The position numbers and the translations under genes were made by a program. DNA of 64,000 nucleotides from Chrysoporthe austroafricana. Lineage: Eukaryota; Ascomycota; Sordariomycetes; Diaporthales; Cryphonectriaceae. Below are positions 24,201-37,139 of the stretch, in pieces. The first letter of the stretch is position 1; each line of letters starts with the position of its first letter. Where the stretch lies: NCBI GenBank assembly GCA_001051155.2, contig JYIP02000004.1, positions 3,590,383 through 3,654,382 on the forward strand. Reading direction: 5' to 3'. Below the pieces are notes generated by a model. That model did no database searches and had not been told where the DNA came from. It worked only from the letters and a program-made list of their open reading frames with translations.

Positions 24201-27200
24201 TTAGCTATTTAATAACTTCTTGCTATAATAATAAAGAGTAAATATCGGAGATTAAGATTTTGTTCAAAGCGTATAGATCAATTACTATATATCTTTTCCT
24301 TTAGCCATTTATATTCTTCTAAATTATAAAAATTGGTAAACCGAATAGTATTATATTTATAATTTATTCAGCTCGACTTTATTAGTATAATTTGTCCAAA
24401 ATTTTATTAATTATTTCCTAATTTTCTTTACTTAAGTAGTATAGCTTTTATCTTACTTTTTAGTTTTGCTATTTTTCGATTAAATCGACTTTTATCTATT
24501 AATCGACTAGTATATTAACGGGATTTATATTTTTGAAAATTCTAATATATATTCGTATTAATTCTATAACTTTATAGAAAAATTCCGGTAAATGCTTGCA
24601 AACGTATATACCGAAATCAATTTCCGATTCTTTAATAGCTTTATCTTTTCAAATCTTCAGTTTATTACTATTTTCGAGATAGTTTCTTATTTTAAGGATT
24701 TCTATATCCGGGAATTAGTACTTTTCTAGCTATTTTCCAGTAATTTCCGCAATTTATTAGAAAATATGCTTAATAAATAATAATTAGTCTGAATTCAGCT
24801 TTCTTGAAAATTATAACCCGTCTTTAGTTCGTTAAAAGAAATATTATTGCGCAATATAATAATAATTATCGTAATTCGCTAGCGGGATTATATAATCCGT
24901 CTGGAATAGTTCGACTGTCTTTAGAAATTAATTTTTCTGGATCTTTAAAAAGATCGCTATTTAATTCGTTATTAGGACTTCCTTAATCTAATAGCTTATT
25001 AAGCAATTTATTCATTCTTTCTATTTCGGCTTAAATAAAAAGATTACGTTTTTGGGATTCGCTTAATATTAATAGGGATTAGCTTATAAGATCTGAGCAA
25101 TATTATTGTAATAATCGCGGCTTTTGCCTGCCGGGATTGTACTAGCATTCGGGCAAATATTTCCATTTTCGCTATAATACTATTAAAATAACCAAATTGT
25201 ATAAATAATTCTGAATTCAGAATATCTAATTCGTAAGGAATATTATATTCCTATTTTAGCAAAATGCTTGCTTCTAATCGATCCAATACCCAAATTCCTA
25301 TTCGGGTATAAAATATAATTGGATAATTATACTTATTACTCTGAAAATATAAGTCGAATTCAGCCTAGCCTTTTGCTAGCAACTAGCTTATGCTTCTAAG
25401 CTTGGCTTTTACGTTCCAATTTATTTTCGCCTTAAGGAATTATATTAGCAATTCTTCGGCAATAGCATAATAACTAGTACTTATATCGATACAAACTTTT
25501 ATATCCGGCCCATTCGGGTATGCTCTGGCTGCAGCTCTTGCATACGTATAGCTACTGCTCTAATAAGGTTTAACTATAAATATAGGAATATTATATCCCA
25601 AAATTTCTCTTTTTTATATATCGACTTTAAGAAAATTCTATAGCTAATTGGATGGTTATATAAAGTATTTAATATAAAATATGCTTTCGTTTACTAATAG
25701 TTTTGCTTCTTTAATTCGAAAAATCCAGATATCGTTTTCGATTATTACGTTTTCTTTATTAGCTTATTCTTCTAACTTATTTTCTTGCTTCTATAAATTT
25801 TCGCCATTTTCGGTCTTTTTATTATATTTATTGCTATCTGTTATAAACAAATCGTTATTTACAGGAAAATAGCCTTCTCAAGCCAGCTTGTCCTCTTTAT
25901 CTAGATTATATTGCAATTTTCCATTATCGATATTGAAATTTGCTAGGATTAATTAGATAAAATATCCTCTAGCATTTTTTTATACGAATCGATAATAAAA
26001 ACGCGATTAGAAATTTCGGTTTTTTGAAATTAAATTTCTATTATTATTTATAATATTAATTAATATTTTCCTAGCTATATTCGAAATATTTTGTTATCTG
26101 GCTATCCGTTCCTATAACTAGTTCCGAATATCTATTAGCTTTCGCTATTATTCTAATAAAAGCTTTCGGAATTCGTATTCCGGGATATATCCAATGCCTT
26201 TAGATAGATTTGGCTAATTAAACGTCCTTATTAAGCGAGATAAATATTCAAATTCTTAAAACTTGAATTTTCCAAGGTATTTTGGGAATATATTGGCTAG
26301 GAAGTAAATATTAATATTAGGAAGATTGGCAGCCGATTGCATAACTTTCCGTACCGATTGTACGGGTTTACGAAATAGTCTTATTATACGGTCTGATTCG
26401 AAAATATGCTATATCTTTTGTTTTGCTTTAAAACGTTTTTCGAAATCTTTCGTATCCTTATTTCAACTAAGTTTATCGAAATATTTAGCTATTAGTTCTT
26501 TATCGATCCGATTCCAGATATTTCTAATTAAATACGAGTTTGGGTATTCGGCTAGCTTGATAAATCGATAGATATAATAAATAAATTCCAGAATATTACG
26601 GTTATTTCATACATTTTTCCTGGAATATTATTAAACGTTTAGCAAATCCTTTATAGTTTTCCGCAATATAGAGAAATCTCTTTTTAATTATTTCTTTTAT
26701 TAACTCCAATTATGCTTATGCAAAATAAAATCCTTACGCTTTTGAGAAGATAATATAGAATAGAACTAAATATATGCTATCCTAGCTAAGCAAGCAAATA
26801 AATAGAAACTGAAATATTTAGCGCGTTTTGCATTTCTGGTTATATATATCTTATATTAATCTATAAAAGCTTAAGGGTCTTTCTAAATAATAATTTTGCT
26901 ATTTATAATAAATACGACTATTAAATTAATATAATTATTCTAGTTTTCGTAAAGTTAGAATTGCTTTATAATCGTATCCTTAAATTCCCTATCAATGCTA
27001 ATAGGTAATGCTATAAGTTTAAGTAAATTAAGTCGATAAGCTCGGGAATTTTTGGATTGCTTATAGCCGAATAATAAGTTTCGAGAATTATTGTTTTTAT
27101 TATTGCTAGAATCCGATAAATCCGGTAATCTATCTGGCTTATTAACTAGTTCTTTTTGGAAATTAGAATTAATTTCAATATCCGGCTCGAAACCCGAAAA

Positions 27201-28430
27201 TAATCTTTAGTTTAATTAACTTCCTGCCTTTAATATAAATATCTACCGGATATATTCCTTAATATCAAGAAATACCGGTCTAATAGAGCAATATCTATTG
27301 CTAGCGTAATATTTCGCGGCCGAAATGGGAAAGGGTTTTTTAGTAAGTTCCGATTAAAGCATTTATATATTGAAAGCTTATTGCAATCGGAATATTTTCT
27401 TAAACTCAATATATGCTGCCCTTTCCGAAATAAAGCCGTTTTAGTAAATTGCTTTCATTTCGAATCATTATAAAAACTAGTCCAATAAGCCAGTAATTAA
27501 GGAAGAAAGGGTTGAGTATTTCTAAAAGATAATAATGAAACTATCCGATCTTCCTTTATTTAATCTTTTTTCTTTATAGTTTTCTTTCCCGAAAAGCTGC
27601 AAATAGTCCGATAAACCCGATTAAGGCATTAGTATGCTTTCTATTATAAAATTTATAAGATTGGCCGGGATAGCTGTAATAGAACCTTATCTAGAGGCAT
27701 TCCGATTCTGGGCTCCCGTTAAAGGAAAAGAAATGCGCTTATTTCCTGGAATTTATTATTTTCCTTTGCTTTTATCTATTCTTCTTATCGTAACTGAAAA
27801 ATTCCCGGATTTATCAATAAATCTGGGATTTAAGTTTTCGGTCGAATATCGTAATGGATAAATATACTTAATTCCGCTATCAATATTAGTATATTCAAGC
27901 ATATAATGCTTTCGATTTTCGATAAATTATTGCTAGGCCAATTTTTCTAATGAATTTTCCGGGTTACCAAATCGAAAAGTATTTTCATTCTCGTTTATTT
28001 CTATAAGCATTTGTCATTATTCCTTTTCCGTTATCGCCTTAGCAAGCTATCGAAATTTGCAATATTTGGAAAAATCCTTTCAGAATATATTATTCTTTCC
28101 TATTTACTAGGATAAATTCTTATCGAAATTCGACTTTCTTCCTTCTTAAGTTTAGCGCTTAAGCAATAAAGGCTATCTTTGCTTGACTACTTATGCTTTT
28201 GCTTTCTGCAAAAATGCATTAGCTTCCTTGGGGTTCTGCTTTGCCTTTTCGTATCGATCGGCCAAAAGTTTCCAATCGATAAAAGCGTACGCGATTTCGA
28301 GAAAGATCTTAATGTCCGATATAACCCAATCCTTCCTTTCAGAATCGTTTAAGGCTTATATAAACTTATATATTTGGGCGGGATGCTTAATTTCGATATA
28401 GTCGATAAATTGCGGTAATAAAACGTTATT
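21280..28430 (-). pseudogene. gag-pol relic of A2
   Basis: Minus-strand polyprotein. From the 5' side: a gag N-terminal region (about 28430-28190) with DYIEIKHPAQIYKFI and LLADRYEKAKQNPKEANAF; gag body and linker (about 28000-25000); RT (about 24650-23740); RNase H (about 23640-23050); integrase (about 22850-21850); and chromodomain (about 21600-21300). Plus-strand open frames in this interval are mirror images of it. Stops are frequent, mostly former Gln/Trp codons. Confidence 0.85.
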
Positions 28431-28489
28431 GCTAGTAATTGCTATAATAAATTGGCAATAAATTATCAATAAATAATTATAATATCTCT

Positions 28490-28645
28490 TATAGGAATGC
28501 TACCTTTATAGAAGCCGATATCTTACAAGACCGATATTCCTATAGGAGCTATTGCTTTATAGAGCCGATATTTCTATAGAAGCCGTTATCTTACAGGACC
28601 GATATTCTTATAAGAACTATTACTTTACAAAGCCGATAATCGAAA
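28490..28645 (-). repeat. Palindromic leader repeats of A2
   Basis: Repeated short modules built from GCCGATAT, CTTACAGGA and the palindrome TCCTATAGGA lie between the 5' LTR and gag. The larger unit is about 50-68 bp and is present a little over twice. A4 has the same array with an extra module (56525-56665). Its place suggests an RNA leader element, which is an inference. Confidence 0.65.
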
Positions 28646-28686
28646 CCCGATTATACAGCAAAAGCATGCAAAGCATAGCTACTAAT

Positions 28687-28893
28687 TAATAATAAACGTA
28701 TTGAAATATATTATAAAGTATAGTTTTCCTAAGAAAGTAAATTACGCTAAAGCCTATCAGGGCATTATATAAGCCCCCCGGTAAAGGTATAGCATCCATT
28801 TGGTGAATTCATTGCGTATTTATTAAGGGATTTACTATAGATTTACCAGGCGAATTTATTACGAATTCATTTCGTTTATAGGTTTTGCCATTA
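28687..28893 (-). repeat. 5' LTR of A2 (207 bp)
   Basis: RIP-altered TGATAG/CTATCA ends (plus strand TAATAATAAACG...GCCATTA). Beyond the LTR, minus-strand ATTAGTAGC (ATTAATAGC in A4) points to an original TTGGTAGC, a possible TGG-type primer binding site. Confidence 0.92.
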
Positions 28894-29726
28894 ATATTTT
28901 TCTTATTAGAAATAAAAGATAGCGATTTTTGATTATAATATTATTGAATTATTATAATCCATATAAAGTCGTAACTTGCCGTTTTTCTTAAGTATAAATA
29001 GGATTGAGTATTTTGCAAGTAATTGCGATTTCCGTATATAATTTCTTTTTAAATTTTTATTAATATATTCTTTAAGTATTTCGAGCTTTGCTTAATTAAG
29101 CTTGTAAATAAAATAGTTCTAAAGCTTTATCCTTTTTTTTAATAGAATTTTATAATTAAAAAGGCCGTATTTTAATAAACCGGTATCGAATTTCTTTTAT
29201 TATAATTTTTTAAATTCGTAATATTCTTTTATTATATTCTTGAGTTCGAATAATAGTCCTTTTTTGTTTTCTGAGATTTGGAAGAACAAAAGGTACTATT
29301 AAGCGTATTTTGCTTTTTTTGCTTCTTATTATTATTTCCGGAACTTAATTTCTAGCGGTTTCGAGTATTTGCCGTTTATTAATCCGAATTTCTGCTTGTA
29401 ATTTCTCTGCATTTATTATTTTGGAAGCAGTATTTCCTTATAGTTTTATAGTTTATATAACTTTATAACGCTTTGTACTGGATTAGCCTTTTATTAATTG
29501 CTAGTCGCTTGAATTTTTAGTCCGTTTTTAACTTGTACTTATAAGTTCGAAATATCCGTAACCTTTTTCTATTTCGCAAATCCGTTTACTTTAAAAGCAT
29601 ATTTAAGCCTGTTTAAATGCATGCTTTTAATGCTATCTTTAATAATTAAGACTTTCCCTTTACTATTAATTGCAACCCTTTTAATAAATACGGCTTATTC
29701 TTATAAAATTTAGCTAATAGTTTAAT
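28894..29726 (-). pseudogene. RT and protease-RT linker relic of B0
   Basis: Starts with the second ATATT copy and continues the RT of B0 on the minus strand (an LYxDY-type start near 28960). It goes on through the linker that in B1 lies at about 12431-13220. It ends at the A3 LTR, with TTAAT (29722-29726) as the apparent target site. Confidence 0.78.
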
Positions 29727-29934
29727 TAATAATAAACGTATTAAAATATATTATAAAGCATAATTCTCTTAAGAAAGTAAATTACGCTAAAAGCTTATTA
29801 AGGCATTATATAAGCCTTTCGATAAAGGTATAGCATTTACTTAATAAATTCATTGCATATTTATTAAGGGATTTACTATAAATTTATTAAGCGAATCTAT
29901 TATAAATTTACTATATTTATAGGTTTTGCTATTA
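29727..29934 (-). repeat. 3' LTR of A3 (208 bp)
   Basis: Plus strand TAATAATAAACG...GCTATTA. More AT-changed than the A1 and A2 LTRs. The CCCCCC run after the TATA block has decayed to CTTTC. Confidence 0.88.
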
Positions 29935-30242
29935 ATTGCTAGCCCTTTATAACCTTTATTTATAAAGGAAACTAATAATTAAAAACGTTTTGAATAACAA
30001 TAATACGATATAATAAAACTCTGGGTTATATAGTAAGGAAAAATATAATAGCATTATTATATAAAAGAAATTATATAGAAAATAATAATCGTTTTATAAA
30101 GCCGATTCGTATTAAAGTCCTAATAAGTAAACGTACTTATGCCGGGAATTTGAATAATAAATATACTTATATTAAGAATTAAAAAGAAAACTTGCTTGCA
30201 TTAAAAGCTTAGAATTAATCCTTTACTATAATCGGTTTATAC

Positions 30243-32507
30243 TTAAAGTAAATAAATATATATAATACTTATATATAATAAGGCTAGCCGATATTCAAAT
30301 ATATTTCGGTAATGCTTAATTATATTTATTACCGAAATATTTAATATAAATATAATTAAAGATTAAAATTGCTTATAAATATTAATAGGAAATATAGCTT
30401 TCAGATAATAAAATATTAAATAAGTATAATAATAATAAATATAAAGTAAAGTTATAATAAAATATATTGGTATATAAAGCCGATAGCCGTATATAGTTAT
30501 TATATAGCAATATTATAGCCAGTTTTCAATATAAATAGCTAAATCTATAAATTATTGAAAGAAAGCAGTATTATATATTGCTAATAAAGTTATATCGATA
30601 AATAATAGCTATATTTATTAATTAGAAGTAATTTTCCGGGCTTTAGCAATAGCTTTAAAGTTTAGTAAATTACGAAAGAACGTAATAAATAATTCTTCCT
30701 TTCCGATATAATCGCAAAAGTTAATATAGTTATAGATATTAAGCTATAAAGTTTTAACCAGCTTATACGTTTGAATATAGGATTTGAAGCTTATTATGCG
30801 ATTTTGGCATTATAAAAACCGGGTAACGCTAAAGTAGTTCTTATTTTCATTAGCCTATTTCTGAAAAGTAGCATTAAAATCGTAATTTATATCGTCTTTA
30901 ATAAAAACGATTTTAATAGCTTTGAAATCGTATTCGAAACGGAAGATTTGGTTTATAATAAAGTATAAGCCCGACTGGTTAAATAAGATAATAGGATTAA
31001 AATCGCGAAACCAAATAACGAATTCGTATATATATTCTTCTATAATAAAAGAGAAAAAGTACTGAATGCAACTATCGTAAATTCCGATAATACCGAACTT
31101 AATATTATTATAAATGGCAAAGCTATTAGCAATATAAGAATAGTTAATACTGAAATTGCTTTTCCAAATGAAATTATAGCGTATATATTCTTTGGATATA
31201 TAAAAGGCTAGTATGCGGTAATATATTGCAATTTCGGCTTTAATAGCTTTAAATTTGGGATTATATTTGATAAATAAAGCGGGGATAGCGCAAAGCATAA
31301 CCCGTAAAGGCAAAGTGCTATTAATATTAGCTCGGGAAGCTTTGCTTAATATAGCTAATAAACTAGCTATATTCGGTAAGTTATTTTCGATTAAGTCGAT
31401 AATATTATTTATAATTCGATAATATTTAGCTAGCATTATAAAATTTCGTTTTATTATAGCAAATAGATTTAAATTAATAACCGGCATAATAAGTTCGGGA
31501 GCTTTAAGCTTAGCTAAAACTAGCTTAATATTTTTGGTTATTTTTTTCTAAGCAGCAAAGGCTATATTACGATTATATTCGTAAATTATAATAATTTCTG
31601 CTATATTAGCTGCATAACGTACGGCATTTATTTCCTTTTTAATAAAGTTATTGCAATCGCTTAATATTATTTATCTAGCTTTATCCTTAATATAACGGCT
31701 ATACTTATTTCGTAAGCGATTATTTTTCGATATTATAATAGGAAATAGAATACGATAAGCTATTAATAAAGTATATAAAGCAGGGATAGAATTACGAATA
31801 ATAAATAAATTCGAAATGAATTTAAGCAATATTCTTTTAATAGAATTATCCGTTAATCCGTTATTTATATCTTCGTTTATAATAATATTCGTACTAATAA
31901 AAATGCTTAAATAAAACTCTTATTTTTCGTAAATAAAGCTAGAATAATCAATTTATAATAATATAGAATATTGTAAAATAAGCTTTTAAGCTTCTTTAAT
32001 AATTAGCAGCCGGCTAATATCGCTGCTATTTAATTCAGTATTAGGGATATAAATATTATATTCGATCTTTCGGTTTATTATATCGGTATAACCCTTATTA
32101 ATTAGCGCTCGATAAAAGGCTATTGTATAAGTTTCTTAATAACGAAAGAAATCGTTTAAGTAATTTTTCGTTATATAAATATTACGGTAAAAACGGCTTT
32201 TGCTATTATATAAATATATAGCCTACCGATATTTCTTTAAGGAAAGGCGGTTTTTGAGCGATATTTTGTAAATATATTTAATATATTATATAATTTTGCT
32301 TTTTCGGCAAACTTTGGAAAGTTCCTTTTGGGATATAAAGTATAGTATTGCATAGAAATTAAGAATAGCTAAACGTACCATTTTTTATCAGTTTTAATCT
32401 TATAGCAAGGCATTTACGAAAGAATACGATTTGCTAATTGCGTAATATATTTTAGTTTTAATAATATTAATAGCTTTATTAATATAATCTTTGCGAGTTT
32501 ATAGAAA
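30243..32507 (-). pseudogene. Third reading frame of family A (env position), copy A3
   Basis: Best-preserved copy. 30855-31487 is an uninterrupted 210-residue stretch, the joint-longest open frame in the window. It keeps a Trp (YNFIWKSNF) where A1 and A2 have a stop, which supports a real ancestral coding frame. It continues in frame to a stop at 30243-30245 and upstream to about 32507. It contains FRFEYDFKAIKIVF near its C-terminal third. No family recognised. Confidence 0.62.
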
Positions 32508-32764
32508 TTTAGCAAGATAAAGCGAAATTGATAATAGTATTAATTTAATATTCAAAAATAATATTCAAAAATATAATGAAAAATAATAATAATAGAGCGA
32601 TATAGCTAGCTATAATAAGTAAATAAGGATAGTAGTTATAAGCGCGTTAATAAGAAAAAGAAAACAAAATGAATTTATTAGCAATTTACGAAATAATAGC
32701 TTTTTGCATTTGCTAGAAATTCACTTGCTTTATTTAGCAATTGCCTTTACTTTAATGCGCGCTT

Positions 32765-35700
32765 ATTGCATTACGGGTTTTTTCGATCTTTTAAAGCAAA
32801 TAAATTAGCTTATTTTAATATATTTTCTATTCGTAAGTCGCATTTTGGCTTATTTCGTTTTTATAAGGCAATTACGATAATATCTTTCGGTTTAAAAATT
32901 TCTTTTGCTAATAGCTACTTTCGCTTTGCTCTTTCTTGCAATTCGGCTATAATTTCGCATTTCCATTCGAAATTATATATTATTTTATTCGCATTTAGAA
33001 TATTATAAGGCATTTATATATTATAATAGCTAAAATAGTTTATCCATTTTATTAAGTATTTAATTCTGTACGGATTATATTTATACTTTCGTTTATAATA
33101 GCTAATTATCCTTTTTAGCTTATAATATCGGTAATTTTCTTAATATTTCTCGATATCCGAATTTTCTAGCATATTTATTAAATCCTAATATATAAGGTTA
33201 TATTTATAAAGGTCCGTTTTAGAAAAGTTTGCAAGCTTTAATTGTATTACCGAGATTATTAAATAGATATTTATATAAAAAGCTAATTTTAACTTATACG
33301 TTAAATTCTTTATTTTTCGAATAATTTGGAAAATTCTTATTCTTTATTATAAAAATTTCAGAAATAAATTATTTAGCAATAAATACTTATAGCTTAAGCG
33401 AATATATACCCAATTATCTAATTCGAAAATTATTTAATAATAATGCTTATTATATTGCAATTTGGCTGCTATTTGCATTTCGGCAATAAAAAATTAAGCT
33501 TTTTCCTAAAAAACTTCTTTTGCTAAAAGTATTATATCTTTTATTTACTAGCCCAATAATAAGTTAAATCCGAATAGCATTTAGCTAGCTAAATATTTTA
33601 TAATTCGATTATATATATTATTTAAATTGAATTATAATGCTAATATTATTTCGGTTTATTTTGCATTAGAGTAAGCGGTTATAAAATGCCGAATTGCTAT
33701 TTCAATTATTTAATTCTTTATTTCAGACTGCCTGTCCGTTTGCGAATACGAAATGGTAAAATAAGCAAGTTTCGTTTCGATAGCTTCCTATAAATATTTC
33801 CAGAATTCTGATAGGAATTTTGAATCTCTATTTGAAATAATCCTCTTAAATATTCCTTAGCTAATAATATAAAGTATTCGTAAGATAAGAGTTGCTCAGT
33901 TTGCTATAATATATATTGCATTATTTAATATAATAATTATAGCTTTAAAATACTTATTTATAATTGTAAGAAATGCATTTCAAAATAGCATTTTAGTTAA
34001 AGCTTATATAATATTTATAGATAATACTATCAGTAATCTTATAATAAAGTCTATAATAATAATATAAAATAAAATTAATAAAGATAATATAAATTGCATT
34101 TCCTTTAAAAGTTATTATAAATCATTTTTATTTTCATTATAAGTTCGATATATCGATATATAATTGCATATTTTAGTATAATAGTATTTAATAACGAATC
34201 GATTTATTAAATTATGCTATATGCAATTTATACTGAAATAGTATTTTCTATTATAAGCTTTTTTAATAAAATCTAATATTACTTTATTCGGGATATATAA
34301 TCGTTATTTCTTATAATACTCTTTAAGAAATAATAAGCTATTATAATTTAATATGAAAAGTAATCGGGCAATTTTGTTTAAGCTTTTCAGTTATTCGATT
34401 ATTTTGGACTATAAGGAATATTTTTCGTATTCCTTTTTAATATGCCTTTTCATTTCGCTATTTATAGATATTTTACTGAAAACTTAAATAAGTTCGTTTT
34501 TTTATATTTTATTTAGAATGCTTTTATTATCGATAAGTTTCTAAATAAATAGTAATTTTAATATAGCATTTGCGAAAATATTTGACTTTTTCGGTATATA
34601 ATATGCTTTTAAATCAAATTAGTTTAAGTATTTCGAAACAAGAATTAATTGCATATTTGCTTTAATCTTATTTATTATATTTATAAATAATAAATAAATA
34701 ATGCTAACCGTTATTATATAATCGGTAAGAATATAAATTAGCTTAGCTCGATTCAATTTTATTATTATTTGCAGTTTTCGTATTAGCTATACTAAATAAG
34801 CTATTTCTAGCTTTATAAGCTAGTATTTTTGTTTTATTTCGTTAATTGTTTTGTTTAAATAAAAGATTAATTATATAGCTATGCTTACTATTAGCAATAT
34901 TCCGTTTTATATATAGTCGTTTGCTAATTGAAAAATAATATTTGAAAATTCCATTTCCTTAAATATATTTAATTGGATAAAAAAAGGTTTATTTGAAATA
35001 TAATAAAATAAAGCATTTTTAGCTTTTAAAGCTATTTTGAAATCGTAAAAACTATTAATTTTGTCTAATATTAAATTGAAAATAGCTTGCGTAATATAAT
35101 TTCGCTATTTTATACTTAAAAATAAACGGTTCGATTAGCAAGCTTTGCTTAATATTTTAATTTTCTTTTTCTGAAATAAATTAATTTTATAATTATATTT
35201 AGGAATTAAATAGCATAAATATTTTATAAATCCAATAAACCTTTCTAATTGCTAGAATATTTTAAGGAATTCCAAATTGCAAATAGCTTATATCCGGTAT
35301 TTTATATTGAAAATTCCGAATCCGTTTACTTTAAATCTTAAAATCTGGACTAAAAGATATTTAAGAAATAATTTGGGTTTAGTTAATAAAATATTTTTGC
35401 ATAAAATAGCAAGAAAATAATTTATAAATATCGCAAGTAGTTTTATTTTATAATTAAATAAATAACGATATCGTTTATAAAAGCAAAAACAAATTTATAA
35501 TATAATTATAAGAATTGATTTATAAAATGCTAAATATAAAATAATAAATTTCGAAATTCTATAAATAAAACTTTTATTCTTTTTTGATTATAATAATTAA
35601 TAATAGTAAATCGGTTTTTATAATCTGAATATATTAAGAATTAATAGAAAAATTGCTATATATTTATTATTATAATATATATTTTTCTTTTTAGCTATTT

Positions 35701-36550
35701 AATAACTTTTTGCTATAATAATAAAGAATAAATATCGGGAATTGAGATTTTATTTAAAGCGTATAAATCAATTATTATATATTTTTTTTCTAACTATTTA
35801 TATTTTTCTAAATTATAAAAATTAATAAACCGAATAGCATTGCATTTATAACCCATTTAATTTGACTTTGCTAATATAATTTATTTAAAATTTCATTAAT
35901 TATTTCTTAATTTTCTTTATTTGAATAATATAGCTTTTATCTTACTTTCTAATTCTATTATTTTTCGATTAAATTAATTTTTATTTATTAATCGATTAGC
36001 ATATTAACGGGATTTATATTTTTGAAAATTTTAATATATACTTATATTAATTTTATAATTTTATAAAGAAATTCCGATAAATGCTTATAAATGTATATAC
36101 CGATATCAATTTCCGATTCTTTAATAGCTTTATCCTTTCGAATCCTTAATTTATTATTATTTTCGAAGTAATCTCTTATTTCGGGAGTTTTTATATTCGG
36201 GAATCGGTACTTTTTTAGCTATTTTCCAGTAATTTCCGCAGTTTATTGGAAAATATGCTTAATAAATAATAATTAATCTAAATTTAGCTTTCTTAAAAGC
36301 TATAACCTATCTTTAATTTATTAAAAAAGGTATTATCGCGCAATATAATAATAGTTATTATAATTCGCTAGCAGGGTTATATAATCCGTTTGAAATAATT
36401 CGATTATTTTTAGAAATTAGTTTTTCTAGATTTTTAAAAAGATTGCTGCTTAGTTTATTATTAGAACTTCTTTAATTTAATAGCCTATTAAGCAATTTAT
36501 TTACCCTTTTCATTTTAGCTTAAATAGAAAAATTATATTTTTAGGATTTA
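32765..36550 (-). pseudogene. pol relic of A3 (RT to chromodomain)
   Basis: Minus-strand RT, RNase H, integrase and chromodomain, colinear with 21280-25061 of A2. The chromodomain tail is mirrored by the plus-strand frame at 32766-33008. It is cut at 36550 by the outer B2 element. Very AT-rich. Confidence 0.82.
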
Positions 36551-37005
36551 TATTATAACTTATTTAATATACAAATTACAAATAAAGCAGCCTAATAGCA
36601 AAGCAATGAAAACTAACGCAATTCAGATATAAAAATAATAGGAAAAGATTATATAATTAGAGTTAAGGTTATAAAAAAAGGATAGTCGCTTTAATCGCCT
36701 AGCAATTCTAGCAATTACAATAAGAATAATTACTTTAATCGCTTAGCAATTCTAGCAATTAAACTGAAAAGCTGGATATATAAAAGCATATTTATTGCCT
36801 TTTAAATAATTATAAGACAAAGCTTTTCAGTTATTAATCTAAATATTAATTGGATTTCGCTATTAATAATCGCTTAAAACTTATAAATATTATAATATTC
36901 AGTAAACGTATTTCAGTATTCAAAGCTTATATTTAGTATTGCTTTTATTAATATAAACCTCTTAATTTTATAATATATTTCAAGGTTATTATAGCATTTA
37001 TAATA
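36551..37005 (+). repeat. 5' LTR of outer B2 (455 bp)
   Basis: Starts TATTATAACTT and ends TTTATAATA. U3 holds two direct copies of a roughly 44 bp unit around CGCTTAGCAATTCTAGCAAT (about 36680-36765). The shared GAAAAGCTGGATATATAA promoter block is near 36769-36784. Confidence 0.92.
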
Positions 37006-37139
37006 TTTTAATAATTCTTATTCAAGAATAATTCAATATATACCTTTTAAGCAATATTAGAAATACGATAATGTCTTAAACCCTATTTTCTTCTAGCAAT
37101 TAAGCCTTTTAAGAAAGAAATCCGGTTGCTTTTACTAAC

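Larger units (their letters stand above)
18238..28893 (-). mobile_element. Complete family A Ty3/gypsy element A2, 10,656 bp
   Basis: LTRs of 207 bp at 18238-18444 (3') and 28687-28893 (5') are bounded by a perfect ATATT duplication (18233-18237 and 28894-28898). The interior, read on the minus strand, holds a leader with palindromic repeats, gag-pol with a chromodomain, and a third frame. The duplication and LTR pair prove that the third frame is part of the retrotransposon and not a neighbouring insertion. The element sits in the RT region of B0. Confidence 0.96.
8223..29726 (-). mobile_element. Host family B element B0, minus strand, interrupted by B1 and A2
   Basis: Three pieces join into one colinear minus-strand family B element: 8223-9552, 16871-18237 and 28899-29726. 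The joins are precise. B1 is flanked by CTAAA (9548-9552 and 16866-16870), and A2 is flanked by ATATT (18233-18237 and 28894-28898). Its 3' LTR must lie left of A1, outside the window. To the right it stops at the LTR of A3, at a point equal to about position 12431 of B1. The B sequence beyond 56925 resumes about 0.54 kb further upstream, so it is probably not the same copy. Confidence 0.85.
29727..36550 (-). mobile_element. Family A element A3, 3' part only
   Basis: Carries the 3' LTR (29727-29934), third frame, chromodomain, integrase, RNase H and RT, then stops at the outer B2 LTR at a point equal to about 25061 of A2. No matching 5' half with the same breakpoint follows. A4, beyond the B2 insertion, restarts 1,675 bp earlier in the element. 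The boundary pentamer on this side is ATTTA (36546-36550). Confidence 0.88.

Noticed and set aside
25681..25872. Plus-strand frames 25681-25872, 26326-26571, 53713-53904, 54349-54603 and 588-812 (minus) as membrane proteins
   Set aside because: They recur because they lie opposite family A gag in each copy. Their hydrophobicity comes from reading A-rich coding sequence backwards.
28490..28645. CRISPR-like array
   Set aside because: Units are imperfect, without distinct spacers, and sit in the leader of a fungal retrotransposon.
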